Source of the DNA: Chloroflexota bacterium
Lineage (GTDB): Bacteria > Chloroflexota > Ktedonobacteria > Ktedonobacterales > JADMIN01
NCBI GenBank assembly: GCA_021814145.1
Contig: JAKAIY010000007.1
Location: 1-51,283 of the forward strand
Direction of reading: 5' to 3'
DNA length: 51,283 nucleotides
The notes below the pieces were generated by a model that was given only the letters and a program-made list of their open reading frames with translations, did not search any database and had not been told where the DNA came from. Below, piece by piece: positions 1 through 7,209 of this stretch. Within the stretch, counting starts at the first letter, position 1. Each line of letters begins with the position of its first letter. The position numbers and the translations under genes were made by a program.

Positions 1-74
1 ACAGAGGCCTCAGCCAGGGGATTGGTGGGAAAATCGAGCGAAGGCGCGCCGCTCTCTCTCGTTTGGTCTGCCAT
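1..74 (-). CDS. nuoC: Probable NADH-quinone oxidoreductase subunit C, N-terminal fragment
   Basis: Only the first 24 codons are in the window; the gene runs off the left edge on the minus strand. The fragment begins MADQTRESG and is hydrophilic. It starts 55 bp after the nuoB stop, on the same strand, with a purine-rich GGAAAGAGCAGG stretch upstream of the ATG as a weak ribosome binding site. The identity rests on position: in the conserved nuoA-nuoB-nuoC order the gene after nuoB is nuoC, the 30 kDa-type subunit of the hydrophilic arm of complex I. The visible residues are too few to confirm this by motif, and a fused nuoCD is equally possible. Confidence 0.5.
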   Translation of the reverse strand, partial: MADQTRESGAPSLDFPTNPLAEAS

Positions 75-129
75 GACTGCGCCTGCTCTTTCCAGCGCGG
101 CCCGGGGGTCGCCGGCCGCGCGCTCGCCG

Positions 130-744
130 CTAATCCTCGCTGCCGAGATACCTCGACTCAGCGTACGCTAGCGGGTCTGGTGGATTTGGGATATGCTTCT
201 GGATCTTCTCCTGCAACAGATTGAGTCCCTGCAAGAGCATGTCTGGCGTGGGCGGGCAGCCTGGCACATAAACATCCACCGGCACGATCTTGTCCACACC
301 CTGCACAATCGCGTAGTTATTGAAGACACCGCCGCACGATGCGCAGGCGCCCATCGAGATTACCCACTTCGGCTCAGGCATCTGGTCATAGATGCGCCGC
401 AACACCGGAGCCATCTTCACAGAGAGCCGCCCGGCGACGATCATCAGGTCAGCCTGGCGTGGGCTGGCGCGGAAAACCTCAGCGCCAAAGCGTGAGATAT
501 CCCAGCGCGAGGCGCTGGCCGACATCATCTCAATCGCGCAGCAGGCCAGCCCGAATGTCGCGGGCCAGAGCGACGAGCTGCGTCCCCAGTCAACCAGCTT
601 GTTAACCTGGGTGAGCAGGATACTGCCACCTTCTGGCGGCTCCAACCCGCGCGGCAGGCGTGGCGCCTGGGTATTGCTGTAGAACTGAACAGGGGCCCAG
701 GGATTCACCGGCTTGGGCGCGTCATTCTCAGGGTCTACTCCCAT
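130..744 (-). CDS. nuoB: NADH-quinone oxidoreductase subunit B (complex I, N2 cluster)
   Basis: NuoB is the PSST-type subunit of complex I and holds iron-sulfur cluster N2, the last carrier before quinone. The 204-residue product has the four expected ligands: the CC pair at 68-69, a Cys at 134 in GACASCGG, and Cys163 in PGCPP; the spacings of 65 and 29 residues match those of E. coli NuoB. I chose the ATG giving MGVDPEN because everything upstream in that frame overlaps nuoA out of frame and looks non-coding. The start overlaps the end of nuoA by 10 bp, so translation is probably coupled. The N-terminal 40 residues are Pro-rich and variable; the core begins near [16 protein letters not shown]. 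Membrane-peripheral, cytoplasmic side. Confidence 0.96.
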   Translation of the reverse strand: MGVDPENDAPKPVNPWAPVQFYSNTQAPRLPRGLEPPEGGSILLTQVNKLVDWGRSSSLWPATFGLACCAIEMMSASASRWDISRFGAEVFRASPRQADLMIVAGRLSVKMAPVLRRIYDQMPEPKWVISMGACASCGGVFNNYAIVQGVDKIVPVDVYVPGCPPTPDMLLQGLNLLQEKIQKHIPNPPDPLAYAESRYLGSED

Positions 745-1088
745 GCGAAAGCTCCCTTGCGCCAAATGTAGATGAACGGGATGGCAAGAATCAGTGTGAA
801 GACCAGCAGCTCGACCAGGCCGAGAATCTGGAGCCGCCGCATCAGGATCGCCAGCGGCAACACCGCGGCGGCTTCGACGTCGAAGATGATGAACAGCATG
901 CCAGTCACAAGATATTTTACAGGGAAACGCTGCCGGGGCGGCTCGATCTCTTCGATGCCGCACTCATAGGGGGCGAGCTTCTCAGGCGTAGGGCGTTTGG
1001 GTCCGAGGATGAACGTCACCCCGATGACCATGAGGCCGAAGATCAGCGCGAGGCCGAACATCATCAACGCAGGAATGGATTCTGGCAT
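735..1088 (-). CDS. nuoA: NADH-quinone oxidoreductase subunit A
   Basis: NuoA is a small membrane subunit of complex I beside the quinone channel. The 117-residue product has three hydrophobic helices (about 5-28, 58-82, 88-110). Between the first two lies the conserved loop YECGIE (Cys43), whose Cys is known to change accessibility during turnover, and the second helix carries FDVE (Asp70, Glu72). A longer frame starts 21 bp upstream, but the ATG of MPESIPAL has GGAGG nine bases before it, so I place the start there. First gene of the visible nuo operon; a near-consensus promoter lies about 80 bp upstream. Confidence 0.95.
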   Translation of the reverse strand: MPESIPALMMFGLALIFGLMVIGVTFILGPKRPTPEKLAPYECGIEEIEPPRQRFPVKYLVTGMLFIIFDVEAAAVLPLAILMRRLQILGLVELLVFTLILAIPFIYIWRKGAFAWE

Positions 1089-1168
1089 TTCGCACTGCCT
1101 CCGACGCATGACAGCGCGCGTTCGACGCGCCCACCGTCAGTGTCTTTCCGTTTCGCGTACCACCTGAT

Positions 1169-1197
1169 ACTGTAACATGACCCCTCTAGGCTGTCAA
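1169..1197 (-). promoter_or_regulatory. Sigma70-type promoter for the nuo operon
   Basis: Reading the minus strand, a perfect TTGACA (1192-1197) is followed after exactly 17 bases by TACAGT (1169-1174), four of six matches to the -10 consensus. The predicted transcript start is about 75 bases before the nuoA start. This is the best -35 box in the window together with the one before rpsP. Seen in sequence; activity is inferred. Confidence 0.7.
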
Positions 1198-1373
1198 TCA
1201 GCGAGCAGGCCACAAATCCCCATAAAAAGCCCATTCACGCCTCTCCGGGCTCACGGGACGCCAGCCAGCGGGCGCATGAGTTTCGCCATGTTGTACCATG
1301 CTGATTGAGTATGCGCGATAGCTTGTTAGACATCACAACGCCTGCTCGTATACGCCTGGTTTGGGAGGAATCT

Positions 1374-2351
1374 GTGATAGGAGCGCCATTGATCGAGGAA
1401 GCGACCAGCGCAGACATCGAGGCGCTGGGCCGCCTACGCCACCAGATGGACTGGGCGCGCAGCGAGGACCTGCTGCGCGCCATCCAGCGCTGGCGCCAGG
1501 GCGGCATCTTCCTGATCCGTGAGCGTGAGTTGAGCGCGGCAACCGGCGCCGTGGGCGCGCGGCCAGCGGCAGCGGTTGTGGCCACCGCCGCGCCGCCGGT
1601 AGGAGTGATCGGCAGCGTAATGGTGCGCCCAGAGTTCCAGCGCGGCGGCCTGGGGCGCGTCATCATGGAACACGCGCTGACCTGGCTGGCCCGCGAAGGT
1701 GTCCGTCACGTCTACCTCGACGCCACTCCCGCCGGGCGCCCGCTCTACCGCCGCCTGGGCTTCGTGGATGTCACCAGTTCGTGGTATATCATCGCGCCGC
1801 AGCCATCGCTCGACCAGGAGGCCCTGCGCGCGCTGGCGAAACAGGACCGCGTCGCGCGCGTCATCCGTGCGGACATGGATACCCTGCCGCGCGTCGCCGC
1901 GCTCGACCGGAGGGCCTTCGGCGGTGACCGGAGCGGCTTGCTGGAGCAGCTCATGCGCACAGGACGTTGCGAGTTACTGATCGCCGAATCAGCGGACGGC
2001 GCGGCGCTGGGCTATCTGATAACGCGCCCACCGGAGCCGCCGCTGGAAGGTGTGCGCATAGGCCCGCTGGTAGCCAGCGACGACGCGGTGGCCGCCGCGC
2101 TGCTGGCGGCGGCGCTGGAGCGCGAGGAAGAGCCAGAAGGGCGCGTCCTCTCCGCCAGTGTCGCGGGCTGCAACCCACGCGCGCTGGCGTTATTCGATGC
2201 AATCGGGGCCGCGCCCATTGAGGACGACCTCATCATGCGGCTAGACTTGCCCGGCGCGCCTGGTGACGGGGCCATACCAGCGGAAAGCGCGCCAGACGGC
2301 GACGATGAGCGGCCACAGGTATACTGCTGGCTCGCGCCAATGGTGTTCTGA
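1374..2351 (+). CDS. Tandem-domain GNAT N-acetyltransferase
   Basis: Cytoplasmic GNAT-fold acetyltransferase that would use acetyl-CoA; the substrate is unknown. The first domain (about residues 5-145) has the acetyl-CoA pyrophosphate-binding motif A, VRPEFQRGGLGR at 84-95, followed by the usual PLYRRLGF end strand. The second half (about 155-300) resembles the degenerate C-terminal GNAT domain seen in YitH-like proteins (Acetyltransf_18): RVIRADMDTLPRVAALDRRAFG near its start and a NPRALALFDAIG helix. I start at GTG 1374 because GGGAGGA lies just upstream; the ATGs further up (1305, 1311) have no such site. The C-terminal 25 residues are acidic and low in complexity. Transcribed toward the ABC gene, with 9 bp between the two stops. 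Confidence 0.8.
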   Translation: MIGAPLIEEATSADIEALGRLRHQMDWARSEDLLRAIQRWRQGGIFLIRERELSAATGAVGARPAAAVVATAAPPVGVIGSVMVRPEFQRGGLGRVIMEHALTWLAREGVRHVYLDATPAGRPLYRRLGFVDVTSSWYIIAPQPSLDQEALRALAKQDRVARVIRADMDTLPRVAALDRRAFGGDRSGLLEQLMRTGRCELLIAESADGAALGYLITRPPEPPLEGVRIGPLVASDDAVAAALLAAALEREEEPEGRVLSASVAGCNPRALALFDAIGAAPIEDDLIMRLDLPGAPGDGAIPAESAPDGDDERPQVYCWLAPMVF

Positions 2352-2360
2352 GCGGCGCCG

Positions 2361-4271
2361 CTACTCGTTCACCGTCGCCGCCAGCTCGTCCTCTCCGATC
2401 TCGGCGCTGGCCACCTCAGACGCGGAAGCGAACTGCGCGTTATAGAGCTGCGCGTAGACGCCGCCCTGCTCCAGCAGCTCAGCGTGCGCGCCGCGCTCGA
2501 CGATCTCACCATGTCGCACGACGAGGATCTGGTCGGCGGCCAGAATGGTAGAGAGACGGTGAGCGATGGCGATGCTTGTGCGCCCTCGCATCAGCCGCTC
2601 CAGCGCGGCCTGGATCAGCCGCTCAGAGCGCGTATCGAGCGCGCTGGTCGCCTCATCCAGGATCAGGATGCGCGGGTCCTTCAGGATGACGCGGGCGATA
2701 GCGATGCGCTGCTTCTCGCCGCCGGAGAGCTTGTAGCCGCGCTCGCCGACCACCGTATCATAGCCTTCAGGCAGCTCCATGACGCGGTCGTGGATCGCCG
2801 CCGCCTTCGCCGCCGCGATCAACTCCTCATCGGTCGCATCTGGGCGGCCATACTTCAGATTCTCGCGGATGGTGGAGTGGAAGAGATACGTCTCCTGCGT
2901 GACAACCCCCACCGACGCCCCCAGGCTCTCCAGCGTCACATCACGCACATCATGCCCGTCTATCCTCACCGCGCCGCTGGTCACGTCGTAGAGACGCGGG
3001 ATGAGGTAGGTGATGGTCGTTTTGCCCGCGCCGCTAGGGCCAACCAGCGCCGTGAGCTGGCCGGGACGCATCTCGAACGAGATGTCTTTGAGCGTCGGCG
3101 TCTCCTGGTCCGCGCGATAGCTGAACGAGACATGATCGAAGCTCACCGCGCCCCCAACCTTGCGCGGGTCCAGCGTCAGCGCGTCCGGCTTGTCCACGAT
3201 ATCCGCCTTGATATCGAGATATTCGAAGATGCGGTCGAACAGCGCCAGCGCGCCCTGAATCTCGACCTGGACGTTGAGAAGCTGGCCAATGGGGAAGAAC
3301 AGGCGGCTTTGCAGCGTCGTGAAAGCTACCAGATTGGCGACAATATCGGTCAGCTGCTGCTGGGTGACATGCTGGCCCTGGCCAAACGCCATATAGCCCG
3401 ACAGCATGTAGACCAGCGCGGGCAGGCCAGAGAAAAAGGTCGAGATGAACATCATGAACCAGCGCCCGACCATCTGCTGCCTGATCTGCAAGGCGACGTA
3501 GCGCTCGTTCTCCTTCTGGAAGCGGCGCCGCTCGTAGCTCTGGCGGCCAAAGACCTTCGCCAGCAGCACGCCGCTCACCGAGAGCGTCTCTTCCACCAGC
3601 GCGGTCATCTCCGCCAGCGACATCTGCGTGCTGCGCGCGACATCGCGGCGCACATTGCCAACGCGGTAGGTCAGGAAGAGGAAAAGCGGCAGCAGGCCAA
3701 GCGAGAGCAGCGTGAGCGGCACGGAAAGCACCAACATGCCAACGATGGTGGAGAGCGCGGTGGTGATGTTCGAGACAACCGAAGTCGCGGTGTCCGTGAC
3801 GACGCTTTGCACGCCACCGATATCATTGGAAATGCGCGACTGTATCTCTCCAGTGCGCGTATCGGTAAAGAACTTGAGCGGCTGCCCCTGGATATGGCCA
3901 TACAACCTGTTGCGCAGGTCACGCATGACCTTCTGGCCGACCCTGGTATTGAGATAGGTCTGCCCGACGCCAATCAGCCCACTGATGACGGGTGTCACCA
4001 GCATAACGCCGGCGAAGATAGCCAGCGCGTGGAAGTTCTGCTGGCCGAAACCAATCGAGATCGAGTATTTGAGCATGTACGGGTTGACCAGCCCGAGCAC
4101 GCTCACCAGCAGGATGGCGACCAGCACAATGGCAATCTCGCGCCAGTAGGGCCGGAATGATGCCGCGACACGGCGAATCGTGCGCGCGTCGGCCTTGCGC
4201 CCGGGCGGCGGCTCAATAGGCGTCCGCATCATGCGCCCGTAGCGGCCTCCACCACCCATACCTCGCATCAT
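2361..4271 (-). CDS. ABC exporter half-transporter (fused permease and ATPase)
   Basis: A 636-residue MsbA/BmrA-type half-transporter that would act as a dimer in the inner membrane and export a hydrophobic or drug-like substrate; the actual substrate cannot be read from sequence. The transmembrane domain spans about 40-340 with six helices. The nucleotide-binding domain has Walker A GPSGAGKTT (about 411-419), Q-loop VTQETYLF, signature LSGGEKQR (about 514), Walker B ILILDEATSALD and switch His in IAHRLST, all intact. The first 25 residues are Gly/Met/Arg-rich (MMRGMGGGGRYGRMM), unlike the rest. A GAGGA sits ten bases before the ATG. It lies 136 bp downstream of a PadR-family gene in the same direction; PadR proteins such as LmrR commonly control multidrug ABC exporters, so drug export under PadR control is a reasonable inference. 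Confidence 0.9.
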   Translation of the reverse strand: MMRGMGGGGRYGRMMRTPIEPPPGRKADARTIRRVAASFRPYWREIAIVLVAILLVSVLGLVNPYMLKYSISIGFGQQNFHALAIFAGVMLVTPVISGLIGVGQTYLNTRVGQKVMRDLRNRLYGHIQGQPLKFFTDTRTGEIQSRISNDIGGVQSVVTDTATSVVSNITTALSTIVGMLVLSVPLTLLSLGLLPLFLFLTYRVGNVRRDVARSTQMSLAEMTALVEETLSVSGVLLAKVFGRQSYERRRFQKENERYVALQIRQQMVGRWFMMFISTFFSGLPALVYMLSGYMAFGQGQHVTQQQLTDIVANLVAFTTLQSRLFFPIGQLLNVQVEIQGALALFDRIFEYLDIKADIVDKPDALTLDPRKVGGAVSFDHVSFSYRADQETPTLKDISFEMRPGQLTALVGPSGAGKTTITYLIPRLYDVTSGAVRIDGHDVRDVTLESLGASVGVVTQETYLFHSTIRENLKYGRPDATDEELIAAAKAAAIHDRVMELPEGYDTVVGERGYKLSGGEKQRIAIARVILKDPRILILDEATSALDTRSERLIQAALERLMRGRTSIAIAHRLSTILAADQILVVRHGEIVERGAHAELLEQGGVYAQLYNAQFASASEVASAEIGEDELAATVNE

Positions 4272-4350
4272 AAGACAGGATTCCTCGCGAGACTCATGCG
4301 ATAGAGATGAGAGCCATCAACAAGAAGAGCATAGCATCAACATCACGGCG

Positions 4351-4388
4351 CAGGCCCGCCATACACGGTCACGCGCATGGCGGGCCTG
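4351..4388 (-). terminator. Perfect 12-bp hairpin between padR and the ABC gene
   Basis: CAGGCCCGCCAT at 4351-4362 pairs with ATGGCGGGCCTG at 4377-4388 around a 14-base loop. It lies 19 bp after the PadR stop and about 80 bp before the ABC start. No T-run follows on either strand, so it is either a terminator that works without a U-tract, a transcript-stabilising 3' end, or an attenuator controlling read-through into the exporter. Confidence 0.5.
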
Positions 4389-4407
4389 CGAGGGCGCGCA
4401 TTTCAGG

Positions 4408-5331
4408 CTAGAACTCTTCAACAGGGCCGGACGCGCCGCCAGCCGGACCGCTCTCGCCGGCTGGCCCGCCATTCTCGCGCAGGAAAGCGTCCAGCTCGGC
4501 GCGCGCCCGCTCGACAATGCCGCGCAGCTTCGTCAGCCGCTCAGGGTCACCCATGGATTGCATGCCCGCGATCAGCATCATGCGGCCAAGCTCGCGCGCC
4601 TGATGGGCCAGGTCGTGCGCCTCAGGATGTCCGCGCCAGCCGAAGCCGGGGCCACCACGTCCTGGCCCGCCCCAGCCCCAGGGGCCACCCCACAGGCCGC
4701 GCTCGAAGTGTTCGCGCGGCCCATGATGCTCGCGCCGCTCATGCCCTTCCGGACCGTACTGCGGCCCGCGCCTGGCGGCGGCCTCATCAAGCGCCTTCGC
4801 GCCCTCAGCGGTGATCCGGTAGACCTTCTTGCCCTCGAGCGCCTCACTCGTCACCCAGCCGCGATCCTCGAGCAGCTGCAAGGTGGGATAGATGGCGCCC
4901 GCGCTAGGGGCATAGAAGCCCCCCATCCGCTCTTCGAGCTCCTTCATCATCTCGTAGCCGTGCTTGGGCCGTTCCTTGAGCAGCTCCAGCAGCGCGTACT
5001 TCAGGTAGCCACGTTCAAACATTCGTGGGCCTGGCCCACCGCCAAAGGGGAACCGGCGTCCCATACCCGGAAACCTCCTTTCAGGCGCGCCCCAGGGGCC
5101 ACGCCGCCATCCGCGCATGGGAGGAGGCCCCCACGCGAACTCATCTCCTGGCCCACCCGGACCCCACGGACCACGTGGACCCCACGGACCACCAGGACCC
5201 CACGGACCACCAGGACCCCACGGACCGCGCGGACCGGGACCGCCCCAGTGATGGCCTCGCGGACCCGCTTCAGGACCTTCGCCATGCCACGGCCCGCCCC
5301 AGGCAGGCCCATCATACATCGTATCGTCCAT
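4408..5331 (-). CDS. PadR-family transcriptional regulator with Gly/Pro/Trp-rich N-terminal tail
   Basis: A 307-residue protein whose middle (about 105-175) is a PadR winged helix: FERGYLKYALLELLKERPKHGYEMMKEL, then GGFYAPSAGAIYPTLQLLEDRGWV and a wing GKKVYRITAEG. PadR proteins are usually dimeric repressors released by a ligand. The first 100 residues are low complexity, with four tandem copies of a GPWGPG-like hexapeptide encoded by an 18-bp DNA repeat. A second Gly/Trp/His-rich stretch (about 185-225) separates the wing from a C-terminal helix (AHQARELGRMMLIAGM... RARAELDAFL) of the kind used for dimerisation. I start at the ATG of MDDTMYDG: GGAGGG lies seven bases before it, while the TTG six bases upstream is too close to that site. 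The next gene is an ABC exporter; the cyd operon follows upstream. Confidence 0.88.
   Translation of the reverse strand: MDDTMYDGPAWGGPWHGEGPEAGPRGHHWGGPGPRGPWGPGGPWGPGGPWGPRGPWGPGGPGDEFAWGPPPMRGWRRGPWGAPERRFPGMGRRFPFGGGPGPRMFERGYLKYALLELLKERPKHGYEMMKELEERMGGFYAPSAGAIYPTLQLLEDRGWVTSEALEGKKVYRITAEGAKALDEAAARRGPQYGPEGHERREHHGPREHFERGLWGGPWGWGGPGRGGPGFGWRGHPEAHDLAHQARELGRMMLIAGMQSMGDPERLTKLRGIVERARAELDAFLRENGGPAGESGPAGGASGPVEEF
5162..5233. repeat. Four tandem 18-bp units inside the PadR gene
   Basis: Four head-to-tail 18-bp units (5162-5179, 5180-5197, 5198-5215, 5216-5233). Units two and three are identical (CCCCACGGACCACCAGGA); the outer two differ at a few bases. On the coding minus strand they specify the GPWGPG hexapeptide repeat. 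The near identity at DNA level points to recent slippage or unequal exchange, so copy number may vary between strains. Confidence 0.9.
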
Positions 5332-5376
5332 GCTCAAGCCCTCCGTGAGTCATAGGACTCACCGCTCCACAACAGC

Positions 5377-5414
5377 TATATCAAGATATATCGTATTTGT
5401 AACAAAGAAGTCAA
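5377..5414 (-). promoter_or_regulatory. PadR promoter with overlapping palindromic operator
   Basis: On the minus strand TTGACT (5409-5414) and TATATC (5385-5390) are separated by 18 bases. The -10 box is part of a perfect inverted repeat, TATATC-AA-GATATA (5377-5390). A dyad covering the -10 box of a regulator's own gene is the usual arrangement for autorepression, which many PadR proteins show. The dyad is not the ATGT-N8-ACAT pattern described for some PadR members, so the assignment to this protein is inference. Confidence 0.55.
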
Positions 5415-5442
5415 GAATGGCCCCAAAACGTGGCGCCGGCGG

Positions 5443-7209
5443 TTAGCCGCGAATGGTCCCGCGCTGGGCCTCATAGAGTTCATGATAGAGGCCGCGCGCC
5501 TGAAGCAGGGCGGCGTGCGTTCCACGCTCGGCGACCTGCCCGTCCCTCAGGACGACAATCTCACGCGCGGCCGCCAGCCCCGAGAGGCGGTGGGTGATGA
5601 GCAGCGTCGCGCGCTCCGGCATAAGGTCGAATAGCGTCGTGAAGATCGCGCGCTCTGTCTCGGCGTCGAGATATGCCGTTGGCTCATCGAGGATCAGGAT
5701 TGGCGCGTCCTTGAGCAATGCGCGGGCGATAGCGACGCGCTGCCGCTCGCCGCCGCTCAGCCGTGCGCCCTGCTCGCCAATCACGGTGTCATAGCCATCA
5801 GGCAGCTCCATGATCGCGTCATGAACTTGCGCCAGCCGCGCCGCCGCGATCAGCTCCTCCTCGCTGGCGTCTGGCCGGGCGAGCAGGAGGTTCTGGCGCA
5901 CCGTCGTGTTGAAGAGGTGGGTTCGCTGCGAGATGACGGCGATGCGCGCGCGTACGGCGTCAGGCGCCAGCTGGCGTGTATCCACGCCGCCCAGCGTAAC
6001 CGAGCCGCTCTCCGGCTCAAGAAACCGCTCGATCACATTGACAAGCGTAGACTTGCCCGCGCCGCTCGGCCCCACCAGCGCCACGAGCTCGCCCTGGCGC
6101 AGCGTCAGGCTCACATGGTCAAGCGCCAGCGGCTCACCCGGGCCATACCGGGCGCTCACATCATGCGCCACGAGCGCCGTATCCTGTGGAATGGGCCGCC
6201 AGAGCGTGGGAGTCTGAGCCTGTGGCTGGAGATCGGTGAGCGCGAAGATGCGCTCGCCCGCGGCGATGGCCCCTTCCCCATGCCTTGCGGCCTCAGGCAG
6301 GGGATTGATCGCCTCGAAGCTTGACGCGGCGGCGAGAGCCAGCGCGGCGAGCCAGACGCCCTCCACCCGCCCGGCGCTCACCAGCGGGATAGCGACCAGC
6401 AGCGTCACCAGCGTCGCCAGCCCCGCGCCAGCGGAGAGGATAGCGTCACTCAGGCCAGTCACCCATGCCAGCCGCCGCTGGCTCCGCGCAAGCTCGCGGC
6501 TCATCCGCGCGATCTCCTCAGCGCGCGCCTCCTCCTGGCCAAAGGCTACCAGATCGGCAAGGCCCTGCGTGAGATCAACCGTCGCGGTCATCAGGCCAGT
6601 GCGCAGCGCGACGGCGCGCCGCTCAGGCCCACGCGCGAGCAGCCGCGCGAGCAGCGGCCCCGCGACGCCCGTCGCGGCGAACAGGCTAACCGCCGCGAAC
6701 GCGACACCCACGTCAAAGCGCGCAAGGAAGATAAACAGCAGCGCGCCAGTCACCAGCGCGACAGCGGGCGGCGAAATCACGCGGACGTAGAGCTGCTGCA
6801 GGGTATCCACGTCCGCCGCGCCGCGCGTTAGCAGGTCCCCGCCGCGAAACCGGGCGATCTGGCCCGGCGACAGCGGCTCAATCGCCCGGAAGACCCAGAC
6901 ACGCAGGCGGGCCAGCAGCCGCAGCGTGACATCATGCGAGACGAGGCGCTCCAGATAGCGGAACACACCACGGGTCAGCCCGAAGAAACGCACGCCTACA
7001 ATCGCGACTGTCAGCGCCGCCTCACTGGGATGCAACGCGGCGGCGGAGATGAGCCACGCGGAGGTGGTCATCAGCCCCACGCCCGCTCCCACCGTCAGCG
7101 TCCCGAGCAGGGTCGCGAGCGCGACTTCCCGCCTGAACGGGGTGAGAAGGCCCAGGAGCCGCGTATACAGTCCGCGCGGCGGTTGGCGCGTGGCGGCGCT
7201 GGCGCTCAT
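5443..7209 (-). CDS. cydC: Thiol reductant ABC exporter subunit CydC
   Basis: CydC pairs with CydD as a heterodimeric ABC exporter moving glutathione or cysteine (heme has also been proposed) to the periplasmic side, which is needed to assemble cytochrome bd. The 588-residue product has a six-helix membrane domain with the CydC-typical ARLRVWVFRAIEPLSPG segment (about 105-125) and an intact ATPase: Walker A GPSGAGKST (about 379-387), signature LSGGERQR (about 482), Walker B ILILDEPTAYLD, switch His in LITHRLS. The ATG used overlaps the cydD stop as ATGA and has GGAGGT six bases upstream; a further ATG 15 bp upstream only reads through that site. Last gene of cydABDC. Confidence 0.93.
   Translation of the reverse strand: MSASAATRQPPRGLYTRLLGLLTPFRREVALATLLGTLTVGAGVGLMTTSAWLISAAALHPSEAALTVAIVGVRFFGLTRGVFRYLERLVSHDVTLRLLARLRVWVFRAIEPLSPGQIARFRGGDLLTRGAADVDTLQQLYVRVISPPAVALVTGALLFIFLARFDVGVAFAAVSLFAATGVAGPLLARLLARGPERRAVALRTGLMTATVDLTQGLADLVAFGQEEARAEEIARMSRELARSQRRLAWVTGLSDAILSAGAGLATLVTLLVAIPLVSAGRVEGVWLAALALAAASSFEAINPLPEAARHGEGAIAAGERIFALTDLQPQAQTPTLWRPIPQDTALVAHDVSARYGPGEPLALDHVSLTLRQGELVALVGPSGAGKSTLVNVIERFLEPESGSVTLGGVDTRQLAPDAVRARIAVISQRTHLFNTTVRQNLLLARPDASEEELIAAARLAQVHDAIMELPDGYDTVIGEQGARLSGGERQRVAIARALLKDAPILILDEPTAYLDAETERAIFTTLFDLMPERATLLITHRLSGLAAAREIVVLRDGQVAERGTHAALLQARGLYHELYEAQRGTIRG

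Noticed and set aside
745-963. Upstream extension of nuoB
   Set aside because: It overlaps nuoA in another frame and gives an Arg/His-rich sequence without similarity to NuoB; the ATG at 744 fits the family.
1323-1351. TTGTTA and a TCGTAT-like box before the GNAT gene
   Set aside because: The -10 match is poor and the distance to the GTG start is very short.
2484-4160. Long plus-strand open frame of 558 codons
   Set aside because: It is the antisense of the ABC transporter gene, rich in Arg, His, Gln and Asp as expected for a shadow in GC-rich DNA.
5162-5233. CRISPR-like tandem repeat
   Set aside because: Units are contiguous without spacers and encode an in-frame hexapeptide repeat within PadR.
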